A DNA stretch of 64,000 bases, taken from CANJIV01 sp046330225. GTDB lineage: Bacteria; Actinomycetota; Thermoleophilia; Solirubrobacterales; Solirubrobacteraceae. Shown in pieces: positions 28,041-37,297 of the stretch. The notes beneath the pieces are model-generated. The model had not been told where the DNA came from and ran no database searches. It saw nothing but the letters and a program-made list of their open reading frames with translations. The DNA is taken from NCBI GenBank assembly GCA_046330225.1, contig JAXLTD010000003.1, positions 310,001 through 374,000 of the forward strand, read 5' to 3'. The translations under genes were made by a program, and so were the position numbers. Position 1 is the first letter of the stretch. Each line of letters starts with the position of its first letter.

Positions 28041-28889
28041 TCAGGGCGACGTGAGGAGCAGCCGGTTCCCCGCCGGATCGGCCACGAGCACGCCGCCGGG
28101 CCCGTCCGCCGGCTCGCCGCCGGCCGCCGCCGCGCGCGCGGCGACCGCCTCGACGTCCTCGGCGGACGGCAGCCGGATCTCGGCGTGGCGCAGGCCCGCG
28201 CTGCCGGCGGGCGGGGGCGGGGCACCGACGCCGGCCCACGTGTTGAGCCCGACGTGGTGGTGGTAGCCGCCGGCCGACACGAACAGCGCGCTCCCCACGT
28301 CCTGCACGACGTCGAACCCCAGTGCGCCAGCGTAGAACGACTCGGCGGCGGCCAGGTCGCTCACGTGGAGGTGGACATGGCCCATGACGGTGCCCGCGGG
28401 CGCGGGTCCGGGCGGGCCGGGGTCGGGTCCCAGCTCACCGAGCAGCGCCTGCACGTCGAGCGCCGCGGTGAACATCTGCAGCTTCCCGCCGGCCCGGGGC
28501 CAGTCGGCCCGGGGCCGGTCCCGGTAGATCTCGATGCCGTTCCCGTCCGGATCGGGGAGGTAGAGCGCCTCGCTGACGCCATGGTCGGCGAAGCCCTGGA
28601 CGGGCGCGCCGGTGACGGCGATCCGCTGCAGCGCGCGGGCGAGGTCGTCCCGGGTCGGAAGCAGGAGCGCGAAGTGGTAGAGGCCGGTCGTCCCGCGAGC
28701 GGGCCGGGCGCCGGCCTCGGCGGTCAGGCGCAGGAGGTCGGGGCCGCCCGCGCCGAGCCGGGCGGTGCCGCCATCGCGCCCGTGGACTGTCAGCCCGACG
28801 GTCGCCTCGTAGAAGGCGATGCTGCGTTCGAGATCGGCCACCGTGAGGTCGACGGCGCCCATTTCCGTCGTTGCTGGCAGGATTGGCAT
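28041..28889 (-). CDS. Two-domain VOC dioxygenase-like protein
   Basis: 282 aa with two betaalphabetabetabeta modules, as in extradiol dioxygenases of the CatE/BphC group. The first module starts MGAVDLTVADLERSIAFYEATVGL, the second TVMGHVHLHVSDLAAAESFYAGALGF. Candidate ligands are His in LYHFALLL and VHLHV and Glu in the C-terminal LRHAEIRLP region. Aromatic ring cleavage is likely but unproven. The start at 28889 is 2 bp from the divergent start of the beta-propeller gene; a later start at 28862 is possible. Confidence 0.82.
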   Translation of the reverse strand: MPILPATTEMGAVDLTVADLERSIAFYEATVGLTVHGRDGGTARLGAGGPDLLRLTAEAGARPARGTTGLYHFALLLPTRDDLARALQRIAVTGAPVQGFADHGVSEALYLPDPDGNGIEIYRDRPRADWPRAGGKLQMFTAALDVQALLGELGPDPGPPGPAPAGTVMGHVHLHVSDLAAAESFYAGALGFDVVQDVGSALFVSAGGYHHHVGLNTWAGVGAPPPPAGSAGLRHAEIRLPSAEDVEAVAARAAAAGGEPADGPGGVLVADPAGNRLLLTSP

Positions 28890-28891
28890 CG

Positions 28892-31411
28892 ATGAGGAGC
28901 ATCGCACGGCACGGAATGCGGCTCGCCGGCGCGGCGGCGCTCTGCGGGCTGGCGCTCGCCGGGGCCGGCGGGAGCACTGCGGCGGCCGCGGCGCCGGCGC
29001 GGTTCTCCTACGGCGTGCCGCTGGACCCGAAGAGCCCGTGGCCGAAGTTCCGTCGCACCGCCGGCCAGACCGGGCGCAGCCCGGTGCTTCCGGGCCGGAC
29101 TGGCGGGCACCGCTGGGACTTCCCGACCAGCCTGGGGATCTTCAGTTCGCCCGTGATCGGCGCGGACGGAACGGTCTACATCGGCTCGGCCGACACCCGC
29201 TTCTACGCGATCCGCCCCGACGGCCGCCTGCGCTGGTCGGCGCGGACCGGCGAAATCATCGACTCGGCGGCCCTGCTCGATGACCGCGGGCGGGTGTACG
29301 TCGGATCGGGCGACGGCCACCTCTACGCCTTCGACGCTCGCACCGGACGCCGGATCTGGCGGTTCGCCGCCGACGCTCCGGCCAAGACCGGTGCCTTCAT
29401 CAACTGGTTCGAGGGCAACGTCGCCATCGAGCCCGACGGGACGCTGCTGGCGCCGAACGACAACTTCCGCACCTACGCCCTGGACCGCAGCACCCGCGCG
29501 GTGCGCTGGGCCTTTGCCACCCCCGACCAGACGTGGTCGCTGCCCGCGGTGGACGTCGCCCGGCGCCGGGCGGTGCTCGGGAGCAACTTCTTCTTCGGCG
29601 GGGCCAAGGACACCTTCGCCCTCGACAGCGCCACCGGCACGCCGCAGTGGCAGGCCCACGCCGACGGCGCCGTCGTGGCGAGCCCGCTCCTGCGCTCCGA
29701 TGGCACGGCCGTGGTCGGCGCCTTCGACGGCTTCGCCCGCGCCTACGACGTCGGGGGCCGCGAGCGCTGGGCGTTCCCGACGCGCGACCACATCTACGCG
29801 AGCGCTGCCGAGCAGCCGGACGGGACGATCGTGCAGGCCTCGGCCGATGGCAGCGTGTACGGGATCGACCCCGCCACGGGCCGCGCGCGCTGGCAGTTCG
29901 ACACGCTGAACCCCATCCGCTCCTCGCCGGCGGTGGACGGGCGCGGCAACGTGTACGTGGGGTCCGGCGACGGGCGGCTCATCGTCCTGAACCGGAACGG
30001 CACGCTGCGCTGGGCCCTGCGCCTGGCCCGCCCGCCCCGCGGCACGCTCAACTCCTCGCCGGCGCTCGGCCGGGACGCCGTGGTCATCGCGGACTCCAAC
30101 GGCGACGTGCACAGCGTCCCGTACGACTGGTGCCTGCGTGCCGCGGGGCGCCGGGCCGGCGGATGCGAGCTCGGCCCGCGCAACCCGCTGCCCGCCGGGG
30201 CGCGGGTGTTCTTCACGACCCCGTTCGGGATCACCTCGACGGCGCCGCCGCGGACCATCGACGCCAACCAGCCGCTGGCGTTCTCGCTCGCCGTCCGCAC
30301 GGCCGGACGGACGCGGCTGGCGGTCGTGGATGCCGGCCGGCTGCGCGTCACGGCTGATCCGCCCGCCGCCCTGCGGGTGGTCGCCGGCGGGGACCGGCGG
30401 TCGGTCATCGTGCTGCCGCGGACGCGCTTCGCGACGCGCGGAGGCCGCGTGCGGCTGCGCGTGGCCGGCGACTACCTCGTCGGGCTGCATCGCACGGGCC
30501 TGGCGTTCAGCGGCGGCCGGCGCGGGGGCACCTTCGACTCGCGGTTCACGTTCCAGGTCCGGTCGGGATCGGCCCCAGCGAGCTTCCCGCTGCCGGTGCC
30601 GGCGGCTCCGGGTGCATCGGGCGGCGCGTGGGAGTACCGCCGCGTCGCCCTGTCGCTCCCGGACATCCTGCCGAGCTACAACCAGATCGGATTCGACCGC
30701 CTGCGCTTCCTCATCGGCACGGTCGAGCGGCGCCCCGGCGGCGCGATCGTGTGGATGACGGGCGGGAAGGCCGGCCCCGGCGGGCGGACCGTCGCCGATC
30801 CGGCCGCCCGCTGGATGGTCCCCTTCGTGGCCCGCTTCGACCGCGGCCTGCTCACCCTCGAGAACGCCGGCGGCGCCACCTTCGAGCTCAACGGCTTCGA
30901 GAACGAGGCCGAGTTCTGGCGGATCACCGCCCGCACCGGCCGCGGCGGGGCCGCGATCGGCACCTCCGGCACGGCGCTGGCGGTCGACTGCGCGAAGATC
31001 GGGTTCTACGGGCAGGCGCTCCAGGACCTCGGGATGTGCGCCCCGGGCCGGCCGATGCAGATCTACGGCGGCGCCGAGCTGCGCGTGCCCGGCGCAGGCA
31101 CCGTGCGGGCTCCTGCCGGCGTCGGGACGGTCCGGTTCGTCCGGGACGGCGGGCGCGTCGTCGCGACGCTCTCCGGTTCGCGCCTGCGTCCGGCGACCGA
31201 CGCGCTCAGCGTGCTCCTGGTCGACGCCGCGAGCGGCCGACCGCTGCCCGCGGACTACAGCTACGGCACGCAGCGCACTGCCAATCCCGACGGCACCGCC
31301 GCGACGGTGAGCGTCCCGCTCCCCGCCGGCCCGCTGCCGGCCTCCGTCCGGGCCTACCTGATGGCCGGGGCCTACCCGGCCGCACGGGCCACCGTCGCCC
31401 TCGGCGGCTGA
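28892..31411 (+). CDS. Secreted PQQ-like beta-propeller protein
   Basis: 839 aa. A signal peptide (MRSIARHGMRLAGAAALCG..., cleavage near AAA-AP) precedes an N-terminal region SPWPKFRRTAGQTGRSP typical of outer-surface PQQ repeat proteins. Repeated blades of the type DGTVYIGSADTRFYAIRPDGRLRW, RVYVGSGDGHLYAFDARTG and NVYVGSGDGRLIVLNRNGTLRW run to about residue 415. The C-terminal half is beta-rich with Ig-like parts and two cysteines. No PQQ ligands can be assigned; it is probably a scaffold or binding protein in the envelope. Confidence 0.85.
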   Translation: MRSIARHGMRLAGAAALCGLALAGAGGSTAAAAAPARFSYGVPLDPKSPWPKFRRTAGQTGRSPVLPGRTGGHRWDFPTSLGIFSSPVIGADGTVYIGSADTRFYAIRPDGRLRWSARTGEIIDSAALLDDRGRVYVGSGDGHLYAFDARTGRRIWRFAADAPAKTGAFINWFEGNVAIEPDGTLLAPNDNFRTYALDRSTRAVRWAFATPDQTWSLPAVDVARRRAVLGSNFFFGGAKDTFALDSATGTPQWQAHADGAVVASPLLRSDGTAVVGAFDGFARAYDVGGRERWAFPTRDHIYASAAEQPDGTIVQASADGSVYGIDPATGRARWQFDTLNPIRSSPAVDGRGNVYVGSGDGRLIVLNRNGTLRWALRLARPPRGTLNSSPALGRDAVVIADSNGDVHSVPYDWCLRAAGRRAGGCELGPRNPLPAGARVFFTTPFGITSTAPPRTIDANQPLAFSLAVRTAGRTRLAVVDAGRLRVTADPPAALRVVAGGDRRSVIVLPRTRFATRGGRVRLRVAGDYLVGLHRTGLAFSGGRRGGTFDSRFTFQVRSGSAPASFPLPVPAAPGASGGAWEYRRVALSLPDILPSYNQIGFDRLRFLIGTVERRPGGAIVWMTGGKAGPGGRTVADPAARWMVPFVARFDRGLLTLENAGGATFELNGFENEAEFWRITARTGRGGAAIGTSGTALAVDCAKIGFYGQALQDLGMCAPGRPMQIYGGAELRVPGAGTVRAPAGVGTVRFVRDGGRVVATLSGSRLRPATDALSVLLVDAASGRPLPADYSYGTQRTANPDGTAATVSVPLPAGPLPASVRAYLMAGAYPAARATVALGG

Positions 31412-31453
31412 CCGTCCTTGACGGGGACGCGCCGGGACGCCAGCATCGTCGCC

Positions 31454-32806
31454 GTGCTCCGCCGGATCCTTCCCGCCGTCGCCGCCGCCTGCGCGGGGCT
31501 GCTCGTGGTGGCCGGGCCCGCCCTGGCCGGCGCAGGCTCCGGCTCGTCGGGCTTCGGCGGGGGCGGGGGAGGGGGCGGCGGCTTCAGCGGCGGGGGCGGC
31601 GGCTCGTCGGGCTTCGGCGGCAGCGGCGGAACGGGCGGAAGCTTCCTCGATTTCCTCATCGTGATCGTGGTCATCGGTGTCGTCTTCTTCGGATCGGCGA
31701 TCGGGGCGATGGTCACCGGCTGGCGTCTGGACAAGAAGCGCAAGGCCCGCGACGCCCGCGTCCGCACGGCCTCCGCGGAGGCCGCCGAGGACGACCCGTA
31801 CTTCGCAGCCGACCTCGTCACCGCCGACGCCGTGGCGCTCTTCGTCGCCTGCCAGACGGCCTGGGACCAGCGTGACCGCCAGGCCCTCGCCGGCCTCGTC
31901 GGGACCGACCTGCTGGCCGAATGGACCCGCCGCCTGGACGACTTCGACGCCAAGGGCTGGCACAACACCGTGCAGGTCCAGCGCGAGCCCGAGTGCCTCT
32001 ACGTCGGGATCACGAACCGCGAGGACGACACCGAGGACCGGGTGGTCGTCCGAATCGCGGCGCTCATGCGCGACGTCGTGGTCACCGACACCGGCCAGGA
32101 GCTCTTCCGCGACGGGGCGAAGGCCGCCGTCGTGAGCGTCGCCGAGTACTGGACCCTGGCACGCCTTGGCGACCGCTGGATCGTCGTCTCGATCGAGACG
32201 GACAAGGAGGGCGCCCACAACCTGTCCGCCCCGATCGTGGCCTCGCCGTGGAGCGACACCGAGCGTCTCCGGGACGAGGCGTACGTCGAGCAGGCCGCCG
32301 CGGATGCCGTCCCCGAGGGCACGAAGGTCGGCGAGCTCGTCGACGTCGACTTCGCCGCCGACGCCCGGGCGGCGGCCAACGACCTGTCGCTCGTCGACGG
32401 GCGCTTCGCCCCGGCGGTGCTCGAAGCCGCCGCCCGCCGGGCGGTGGCGGGGTGGGCCGAGGCCGTCGACGGGCCCGACGACGCGCTCGCCGCCGTCGCC
32501 ACGCCCGCGGCGATGCAGGAGCTCCTCTACCCGGGCGACGACGGGCAGGCGACGCGCCTGGTGGTGCGCGGGCCGCAGGTCCAGGCCGTGCGGATCGTCG
32601 GACTCGACGCCCAGGCTGAGCCGCCGGCAATGACGATCGAGGCTGACGTGCGGGGCCGGCGCTATATCGAGAACCGCGACACGGTGGCGCTCGTGTCCGG
32701 CAGCCGCGACCGTGAGGTCACGTTCACCGAGCGCTGGGTGCTCGGGCTCGACGGCGCCGACGACACGCCGTGGCGAATCCGCAGCGTCGCGACCGTTCGC
32801 GCCTGA
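31454..32806 (+). CDS. Exported Tim44-like domain protein with Gly-rich region
   Basis: About 450 aa. A signal peptide (MLRRILPAVAAACAGLLVVAGPALA) is followed by a low-complexity Gly/Ser stretch, a transmembrane segment (FLDFLIVIVVIGVVFFGSAIGAMV), then a cytosolic part with Tim44-like folds: ACQTAWDQRDRQALAGLVGTDLLAEW, AEYWTLARLGDRWIVVSIE and VTFTERWVLGL. Homologues occur widely in actinobacteria without known function. The start is uncertain: GTG 31454 gives a normal signal peptide, TTG 31418 adds 12 residues. It follows the beta-propeller gene by ~40 bp and may share its transcript. Confidence 0.8.
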   Translation: MLRRILPAVAAACAGLLVVAGPALAGAGSGSSGFGGGGGGGGGFSGGGGGSSGFGGSGGTGGSFLDFLIVIVVIGVVFFGSAIGAMVTGWRLDKKRKARDARVRTASAEAAEDDPYFAADLVTADAVALFVACQTAWDQRDRQALAGLVGTDLLAEWTRRLDDFDAKGWHNTVQVQREPECLYVGITNREDDTEDRVVVRIAALMRDVVVTDTGQELFRDGAKAAVVSVAEYWTLARLGDRWIVVSIETDKEGAHNLSAPIVASPWSDTERLRDEAYVEQAAADAVPEGTKVGELVDVDFAADARAAANDLSLVDGRFAPAVLEAAARRAVAGWAEAVDGPDDALAAVATPAAMQELLYPGDDGQATRLVVRGPQVQAVRIVGLDAQAEPPAMTIEADVRGRRYIENRDTVALVSGSRDREVTFTERWVLGLDGADDTPWRIRSVATVRA

Positions 32807-32807
32807 G

Positions 32808-32822
32808 GCCCCGCACCGGGGC
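32808..32822 (+). terminator. Short GC hairpin after Tim44-like gene
   Basis: GCCCCG / CGGGGC with a 3-nt loop lies 1 bp past the stop. There is no T-tract. A weak terminator candidate. Confidence 0.35.
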
Positions 32823-32891
32823 GGATCACGGACGCCCCGGCGGGGGGTTCCCCCGGACGCGCGGCGGCGGGCGCTGTGGCAAGCTCCCGGC

Positions 32892-33857
32892 ATGCCTTCG
32901 ATCACGTCTCGCTCCAGCTCGCGCCGCTCCGCGGCGCCGCGTCCGATCATCGGCCGGGTCGTCGCCATCACCGGCGGCGCTCGCGGCCTTGGCCTCGCTA
33001 CCGCCCGTGCGCTTGCCGGACGCGGGGCCCGCATTGCGATCGGCGACCTCGACGGCGACCTCGCACAGGCGGAGGCGGCCGCGCTTCCCGGCGCCGGCCC
33101 GCACCTGGGCGCCGCGCTCGACGTCACCGATCCGGCCGGCTTCGCCGCGTTCCTCGACGCCGCCGAGGACGCGCTCGGACCGCTCGACGTCCTGGTGAAC
33201 AACGCCGGCATCATGATCGTCGAGCCCTTCCTCGAGGAGGATCCGGCGCTCACCCGGCGCGAGGTCGAGATCAACGTGCTCGCCCTGATCAGCGGGACGC
33301 AGCTCGCGCTCAAGCGGATGGTCCCCCGCCAGCGCGGCCACATCGTGAACATCGCGTCAGCCGCCGGAAAGACCGGCCTGGCCGGCGAGGCCACGTACTG
33401 CGCCACGAAGCACGCCGTCGTCGGCTTCGACGAGTCCCTCCGGATCGAGCTGCGCGGCACCGGCGTCGACGTCAGCACCGTGATGCCCGGCCTGGCCAAC
33501 ACCGAACTCGCCGCCGGGATGAACGCCGGACGCGGCGTGGCGCTCGTCGAGCCCCAGGAGGTCGCCGACGGGATCGTCGAGGCCCTGGAGCACGGGACCC
33601 CCGAGGTGTTCGTGCCCAAGCGCATCGGCCCGCTCCTGCGCGTGCAGTCCGTGCTGCCCCGGCGGGTGCGCGACCTGATCGCCAAGGGCTTCCAGACCGA
33701 CAAGATCGCCACCGACGTCGACCGCGGGGCGCGAGCCGCCTACGCCGCCCGGGCCGCCCGGGCGCTGGCGGTCGAGGGCGCGTCGCCCGCCGCCGGGGCC
33801 GCCTCCGCGCCGGCGCAGGACGCGCCCGCCGAATCCGAGACGCCGGTCGAGGCCTGA
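32892..33857 (+). CDS. Short-chain dehydrogenase/reductase
   Basis: 321-aa classical SDR. The NAD(P)-binding motif TGGARGLG (about 28-35), the acidic IGDLDGD segment, NNAG (NNAGIM) and the catalytic Ser (IASAAGKTG) and YxxxK (YCATKHA) are intact. Asp after the second strand favours NAD+. A Pro/Ala-rich C-terminal tail (~30 residues) is extra. Substrate not predictable; relatives act on lipids or alcohols. It precedes a converging gene. Confidence 0.93.
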   Translation: MPSITSRSSSRRSAAPRPIIGRVVAITGGARGLGLATARALAGRGARIAIGDLDGDLAQAEAAALPGAGPHLGAALDVTDPAGFAAFLDAAEDALGPLDVLVNNAGIMIVEPFLEEDPALTRREVEINVLALISGTQLALKRMVPRQRGHIVNIASAAGKTGLAGEATYCATKHAVVGFDESLRIELRGTGVDVSTVMPGLANTELAAGMNAGRGVALVEPQEVADGIVEALEHGTPEVFVPKRIGPLLRVQSVLPRRVRDLIAKGFQTDKIATDVDRGARAAYAARAARALAVEGASPAAGAASAPAQDAPAESETPVEA

Positions 33858-33858
33858 G

Positions 33859-35193
33859 CTACGCGCAGCCTTCCGCTCCGCCCGGGCCGCTGGCCCGGCC
33901 GGAGCGGATCGTGCGCACCGTTCCGCTGGCGTCCGTCAGGAAGACCACGCGGTTCGGGTCGGCGGCGCTCGCCGGGGTGAAGGTCAGCGTCTCGCCGCCG
34001 CCCGCGGCGCTCGGCTCGCTCTGGATCGCGGCGCCGTAGGTGCTGCGGACCTGGTCGCCGCTGTCGCCGACCTTGATGCCGCTCAGCGTGCTCACCGAGC
34101 CGCCCGTGACCTCGAACCCGGCCACGGTGCCGCCGGCGGTGAACACCTGGACGCCCTCGGGACCGCCTGCCGGAGCGTAGGCCCGGCAGGCGGAGCCCCC
34201 GGCGCCGGCATCGAGGACCGTGCCGGCCGCCGCCTGCGCCTGATCCAGGGTCATCCCGACCTGGATGGGCCCGAACGAGGACGTCGAGATGCGGGCGGAT
34301 GCCAGCTGGGGGGAGAGGGGGGCCGGCGGGGCCGAGGGCTTCGTGGCGGTGGTCCGCGGAGCGGTCCGCACGGTGGTCGCCGAGGCCTGGGTCACGACCG
34401 GCTCGGTCGACGGGGCGGAACGGTCGTCGGTGCCGCTGAGCAGCACGGCGAGGCCGGCGCCCAGGGCGAGCACGAGCAGCCCGAGCCCGGCTCCGCTCAG
34501 GAACCACAGCACGCGCCGCGGCTTGGCTGCGTCCTCTTCCGGGCCGAAGGCGAACTCCGGGGCCGCCGCGGGCGGGGCAGCGGCCCGGCCGGCCGCCGCG
34601 GCCGCGGTGGCCGGGACGCTGGCCGCCGGCACCGGGGACGCGGCCGGGCCCGCGTCCGGGGCCGCGGGCACGGGCGGGTCCGGCGCGGTGCCGGGCGGGC
34701 CTGCGGATGCTGCAGGCGGCGCGGCGCTCTCGCTCGCCGCCGCGCTGGCCGGCCCGGGCAAGGCTGGCGTCTCGGCCTCGGGACCCGGCGCCGGCTCCGC
34801 CGCGGCAGCGGGCGTCGCTGGTGCGGGGGGCGCGGGCGGTTCCGGCACTGCCGCCGGAGGATCCGATGCGGGCTCGGGATCCGGTGCCGCCGCGTCGGCC
34901 TCCGGCTCCGGAGGCTCTGACGCCGCGGCCTCCGCCTCCGGCTCGGCCACCGGGTACGCAGCGGTCGGCGGGTCCGCGGGCGGCGGCTCCGGGCTCGGGG
35001 GCGCGTGGGCCGCCACGGCCTCGTACTCCTCCGACGGCGGCTCGTCGTCCTGCAGATGCGCGAGCGGCTGCACCGGCGGAGCATGGAACGGGTCGTCGAG
35101 CGGCGGACCGCCGGGGGCAGGCACGCCGAGGGCGGGCGGGGCGGCCGGCTCGGCGTCCTCGTCGTCGGCGGAGTGGGGCGGCTCGTCGATCAC
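33859..35193 (-). CDS. Bitopic membrane protein with disordered Pro/Ala N-domain and extracellular repeat domain
   Basis: 444 aa. Residues 1-230 are an acidic, proline/alanine-rich disordered cytosolic region. A basic KPRRVLWFL leads into one transmembrane segment (about 250-272). The extracellular part (about 310-444) holds two short related motifs, GPIQVGMTLDQAQAAAG and GIKVGDSGDQVRSTYG, as in BLIP/SmpA-like folds. Two Cys (SACRAYAP, EGCA) could pair. GTG start at 35193 (VIDEPPHSADDE). No known function; the layout resembles actinobacterial signalling or envelope proteins. It is divergent from the aldehyde dehydrogenase gene. Confidence 0.72.
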   Translation of the reverse strand: MIDEPPHSADDEDAEPAAPPALGVPAPGGPPLDDPFHAPPVQPLAHLQDDEPPSEEYEAVAAHAPPSPEPPPADPPTAAYPVAEPEAEAAASEPPEPEADAAAPDPEPASDPPAAVPEPPAPPAPATPAAAAEPAPGPEAETPALPGPASAAASESAAPPAASAGPPGTAPDPPVPAAPDAGPAASPVPAASVPATAAAAAGRAAAPPAAAPEFAFGPEEDAAKPRRVLWFLSGAGLGLLVLALGAGLAVLLSGTDDRSAPSTEPVVTQASATTVRTAPRTTATKPSAPPAPLSPQLASARISTSSFGPIQVGMTLDQAQAAAGTVLDAGAGGSACRAYAPAGGPEGVQVFTAGGTVAGFEVTGGSVSTLSGIKVGDSGDQVRSTYGAAIQSEPSAAGGGETLTFTPASAADPNRVVFLTDASGTVRTIRSGRASGPGGAEGCA

Positions 35194-35284
35194 CGCCGGA
35201 AGGCTACGCGGCGCCCCTGTCGCCACGATCGCGGCACGCGGTAGCCTCCGGCCCGGCAACCCGAGCGAGGATGGAATCGACACC

Positions 35285-36721
35285 ATGGCCGTCACCGAGC
35301 AGATCCAGGTCCGCGACACGCTGTACATCGGCGGGGGATGGGTCGCGCCGTCGGGGGCCGAGACCATCGAGGTCCTGAATCCGGCCACCGAGGGCGTCAT
35401 CGGCAGCATTCCCGCCGGCACGCCCGAGGACGTGGACCGGGCCGTGGCGGCGGCCCGCGAGGCGTTCGACGGGTGGGCCGCGACGCCGCGCGACGAGCGG
35501 ATCGCGCTGTGCGCCGAGATCGGGGCGGGGCTGAAGGCGCGCAGCGAGGAGCTTGGCGCGCTCATCGCCCAGGAGCTCGGCATGCCCCTGAAGCTCGCGC
35601 AGGCGATCCAGGCCGGCCTTCCCGCTCTGAACTTCTCCACGATCCCCCAGATGGCGCAGGAGGTCGAGTGGGAGCGCGAGGAGGGCAACTCGCTGATCGT
35701 GCGCGAGCCGATCGGGGTGGTCGGGGCCATCACGCCGTGGAACTACCCGCTGAACCAGATCGCGCTGAAGGTCGCCCCGGCGCTCGCCGCCGGCTGCACC
35801 GTGGTCCTGAAGCCGAGCGAGGTCGTGCCCCTGAACGCCTTCGTGCTGGCCGAGGTGATCGACGAGGCGGGGGTGCCCGCCGGCGTCTTCAATCTCGTGA
35901 CCGGCTTCGGGCCGGTCGTCGGCGAGGCGATCGCGGCGCACCCTGGCGTCGACATGGTGTCGTTCACCGGGTCCACCCGGGCGGGCCGCCGGGTCAGCGA
36001 GGTCGCGGCGGCGACCGTCAAGCCGGTCGCCGTGGAGCTGGGGGGCAAGTCGGCCAACGTGATCCTCGGCGACGCCGACCTTGCTGCGGCCGTGCGGGCC
36101 GGAGTCACCAACTGCTACCTGAACTCGGGGCAGACGTGCAGCGCGCTCACGCGCATGCTCGTCCCGCGCGAGCGGCTCGCAGAGGCGGAGTCGCTGGCGG
36201 CGCAGGCGGCGGAATCCTTCACCCCAGGCGATCCGTTCGACTCGGCGACCCGCCTCGGGCCGCTCGTGTCGAAGGTCCAGCGGGACCGTGTGCGCGGCTA
36301 CATCGAGCAGGGGCTCGCCGAAGGCGCCCGCCTCGTGACCGGGGGCGCCGAGCCGCCCGAGGGTCTGGAGCGCGGCTACTTCGTCCGGCCGACGGTGTTT
36401 TCCGACGTGCGCAACGACATGACGATCGCCCAGGAGGAGATCTTCGGCCCGGTGCTCTCGATCATCCCGTACGACGACGAGGACGAGGCCGTCCGGATCG
36501 CGAACGACTCGGCCTACGGCCTCGCCGGGGCGGTGTGGTCCGGGGATCCGGACCGCGCCGACCGCGTCGCGCGGCGGCTGCGCACCGGCCAGGTCGACAT
36601 CAACGGAGGCGCGTACAACTATGCGGCGCCGTTCGGCGGCTACAAGCAGTCCGGCCACGGCCGCGAGGGCGGCCACTGGGGCATCGAGGAGTACCTGACC
36701 GTCAAGGCGCTCCAGCGCTAG
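35285..36721 (+). CDS. NAD(P)+-dependent aldehyde dehydrogenase
   Basis: 478-aa ALDH-superfamily enzyme oxidising an aldehyde to the acid. PWNYPLNQ (cofactor pocket), the Rossmann FTGSTRAGRR, the general-base Glu in ELGGKSAN and the catalytic Cys in NSGQTCSALTR are all present, as is EEIFGPVLSI. Length is normal. The start at 35285 is where homology begins (TLYIGGGWVAP); the upstream in-frame reading overlaps the divergent membrane-protein gene. Substrate not predicted. Confidence 0.96.
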   Translation: MAVTEQIQVRDTLYIGGGWVAPSGAETIEVLNPATEGVIGSIPAGTPEDVDRAVAAAREAFDGWAATPRDERIALCAEIGAGLKARSEELGALIAQELGMPLKLAQAIQAGLPALNFSTIPQMAQEVEWEREEGNSLIVREPIGVVGAITPWNYPLNQIALKVAPALAAGCTVVLKPSEVVPLNAFVLAEVIDEAGVPAGVFNLVTGFGPVVGEAIAAHPGVDMVSFTGSTRAGRRVSEVAAATVKPVAVELGGKSANVILGDADLAAAVRAGVTNCYLNSGQTCSALTRMLVPRERLAEAESLAAQAAESFTPGDPFDSATRLGPLVSKVQRDRVRGYIEQGLAEGARLVTGGAEPPEGLERGYFVRPTVFSDVRNDMTIAQEEIFGPVLSIIPYDDEDEAVRIANDSAYGLAGAVWSGDPDRADRVARRLRTGQVDINGGAYNYAAPFGGYKQSGHGREGGHWGIEEYLTVKALQR

Positions 36722-36742
36722 CTGCGCGCGGCCGGCCACCCG

Positions 36743-36769
36743 CCGGGATGCCGCGGCGCGGCATCCCGG
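36743..36769. terminator. Bidirectional hairpin terminator
   Basis: A perfect 12-bp stem CCGGGATGCCGC / GCGGCATCCCGG with a 3-nt loop lies between the 3' ends of the aldehyde dehydrogenase (+) and cupredoxin (-) genes, a position suited to ending both transcripts. Confidence 0.7.
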
Positions 36770-36781
36770 GCGAGCCGCCGC

Positions 36782-37225
36782 TCAGGTGACGGTGAGCGTG
36801 CCCTTCATGCCGCCCTGCTTGTGGCCGGGCACCGGGCAGTAGAACGTGTAGGTCCCGGGCTTGAGGTTCACGGTCACGGTCGACTTCCCGCCGCTCGTGA
36901 CGGTCTTGCCGTCCTTGTCGACCCCGTTGCCCTCGATGGCGATCGCGTGCGGGACCGAGGACGGGTTGTCCATCACGATGCTGACGGTGCCGGCCTTCGC
37001 CGTGAGGGTCGTCTTGTCGAACTTCAGCGCGCCGCTGGGGTCGGCGGCCAGCGCGACGGTGCTCGTGGCGCCCGCGGGCGCCGAGGCCTGCGTCGTGGCG
37101 GGGGCCGCCGCGGTCGTGGTGTCGCTGCTCGAGCTGTCGGAGCTGGAGGAGCCGCAGCCCGCGGCCACCGCAGCGGCGGCGAGCGCGCCGACGGCGAGCA
37201 GGACGGGACGGGAACGGACGATCAT
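36782..37225 (-). CDS. Cupredoxin-domain lipoprotein
   Basis: 147 aa. A lipobox AAGCGSS sets Cys24 as the lipidated residue, and a Ser/Thr/Ala linker follows. The cupredoxin fold (about 55-147) supplies the four blue-copper ligands: His in VPHAIAI, Cys in FYCPVPGH, the His of that motif, and Met in GGMKG. It would carry electrons or bind copper on the outer face of the membrane. It lies 72 bp downstream of the RskA-like anti-sigma gene on the same strand, so it may belong to that regulon. Confidence 0.92.
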   Translation of the reverse strand: MIVRSRPVLLAVGALAAAAVAAGCGSSSSDSSSSDTTTAAAPATTQASAPAGATSTVALAADPSGALKFDKTTLTAKAGTVSIVMDNPSSVPHAIAIEGNGVDKDGKTVTSGGKSTVTVNLKPGTYTFYCPVPGHKQGGMKGTLTVT

Positions 37226-37297
37226 GAAGCCTCCGGTGGATTCAGGGGCGGGACAGCGGGGAGTACGCAGGCGGCGCGGCGCCGGTTCGATCCGTGC

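Noticed and set aside
28790..33712. Very long minus-strand open reading (over 1600 codons)
   Set aside because: It runs antisense to four well-supported plus-strand genes and has no recognisable domain; an artefact of high GC.
34265..35284. Long Gly/Ala-rich extension in frame with the aldehyde dehydrogenase
   Set aside because: It is the antisense of the Pro/Ala-rich membrane-protein gene; the dehydrogenase homology starts only at 35285.
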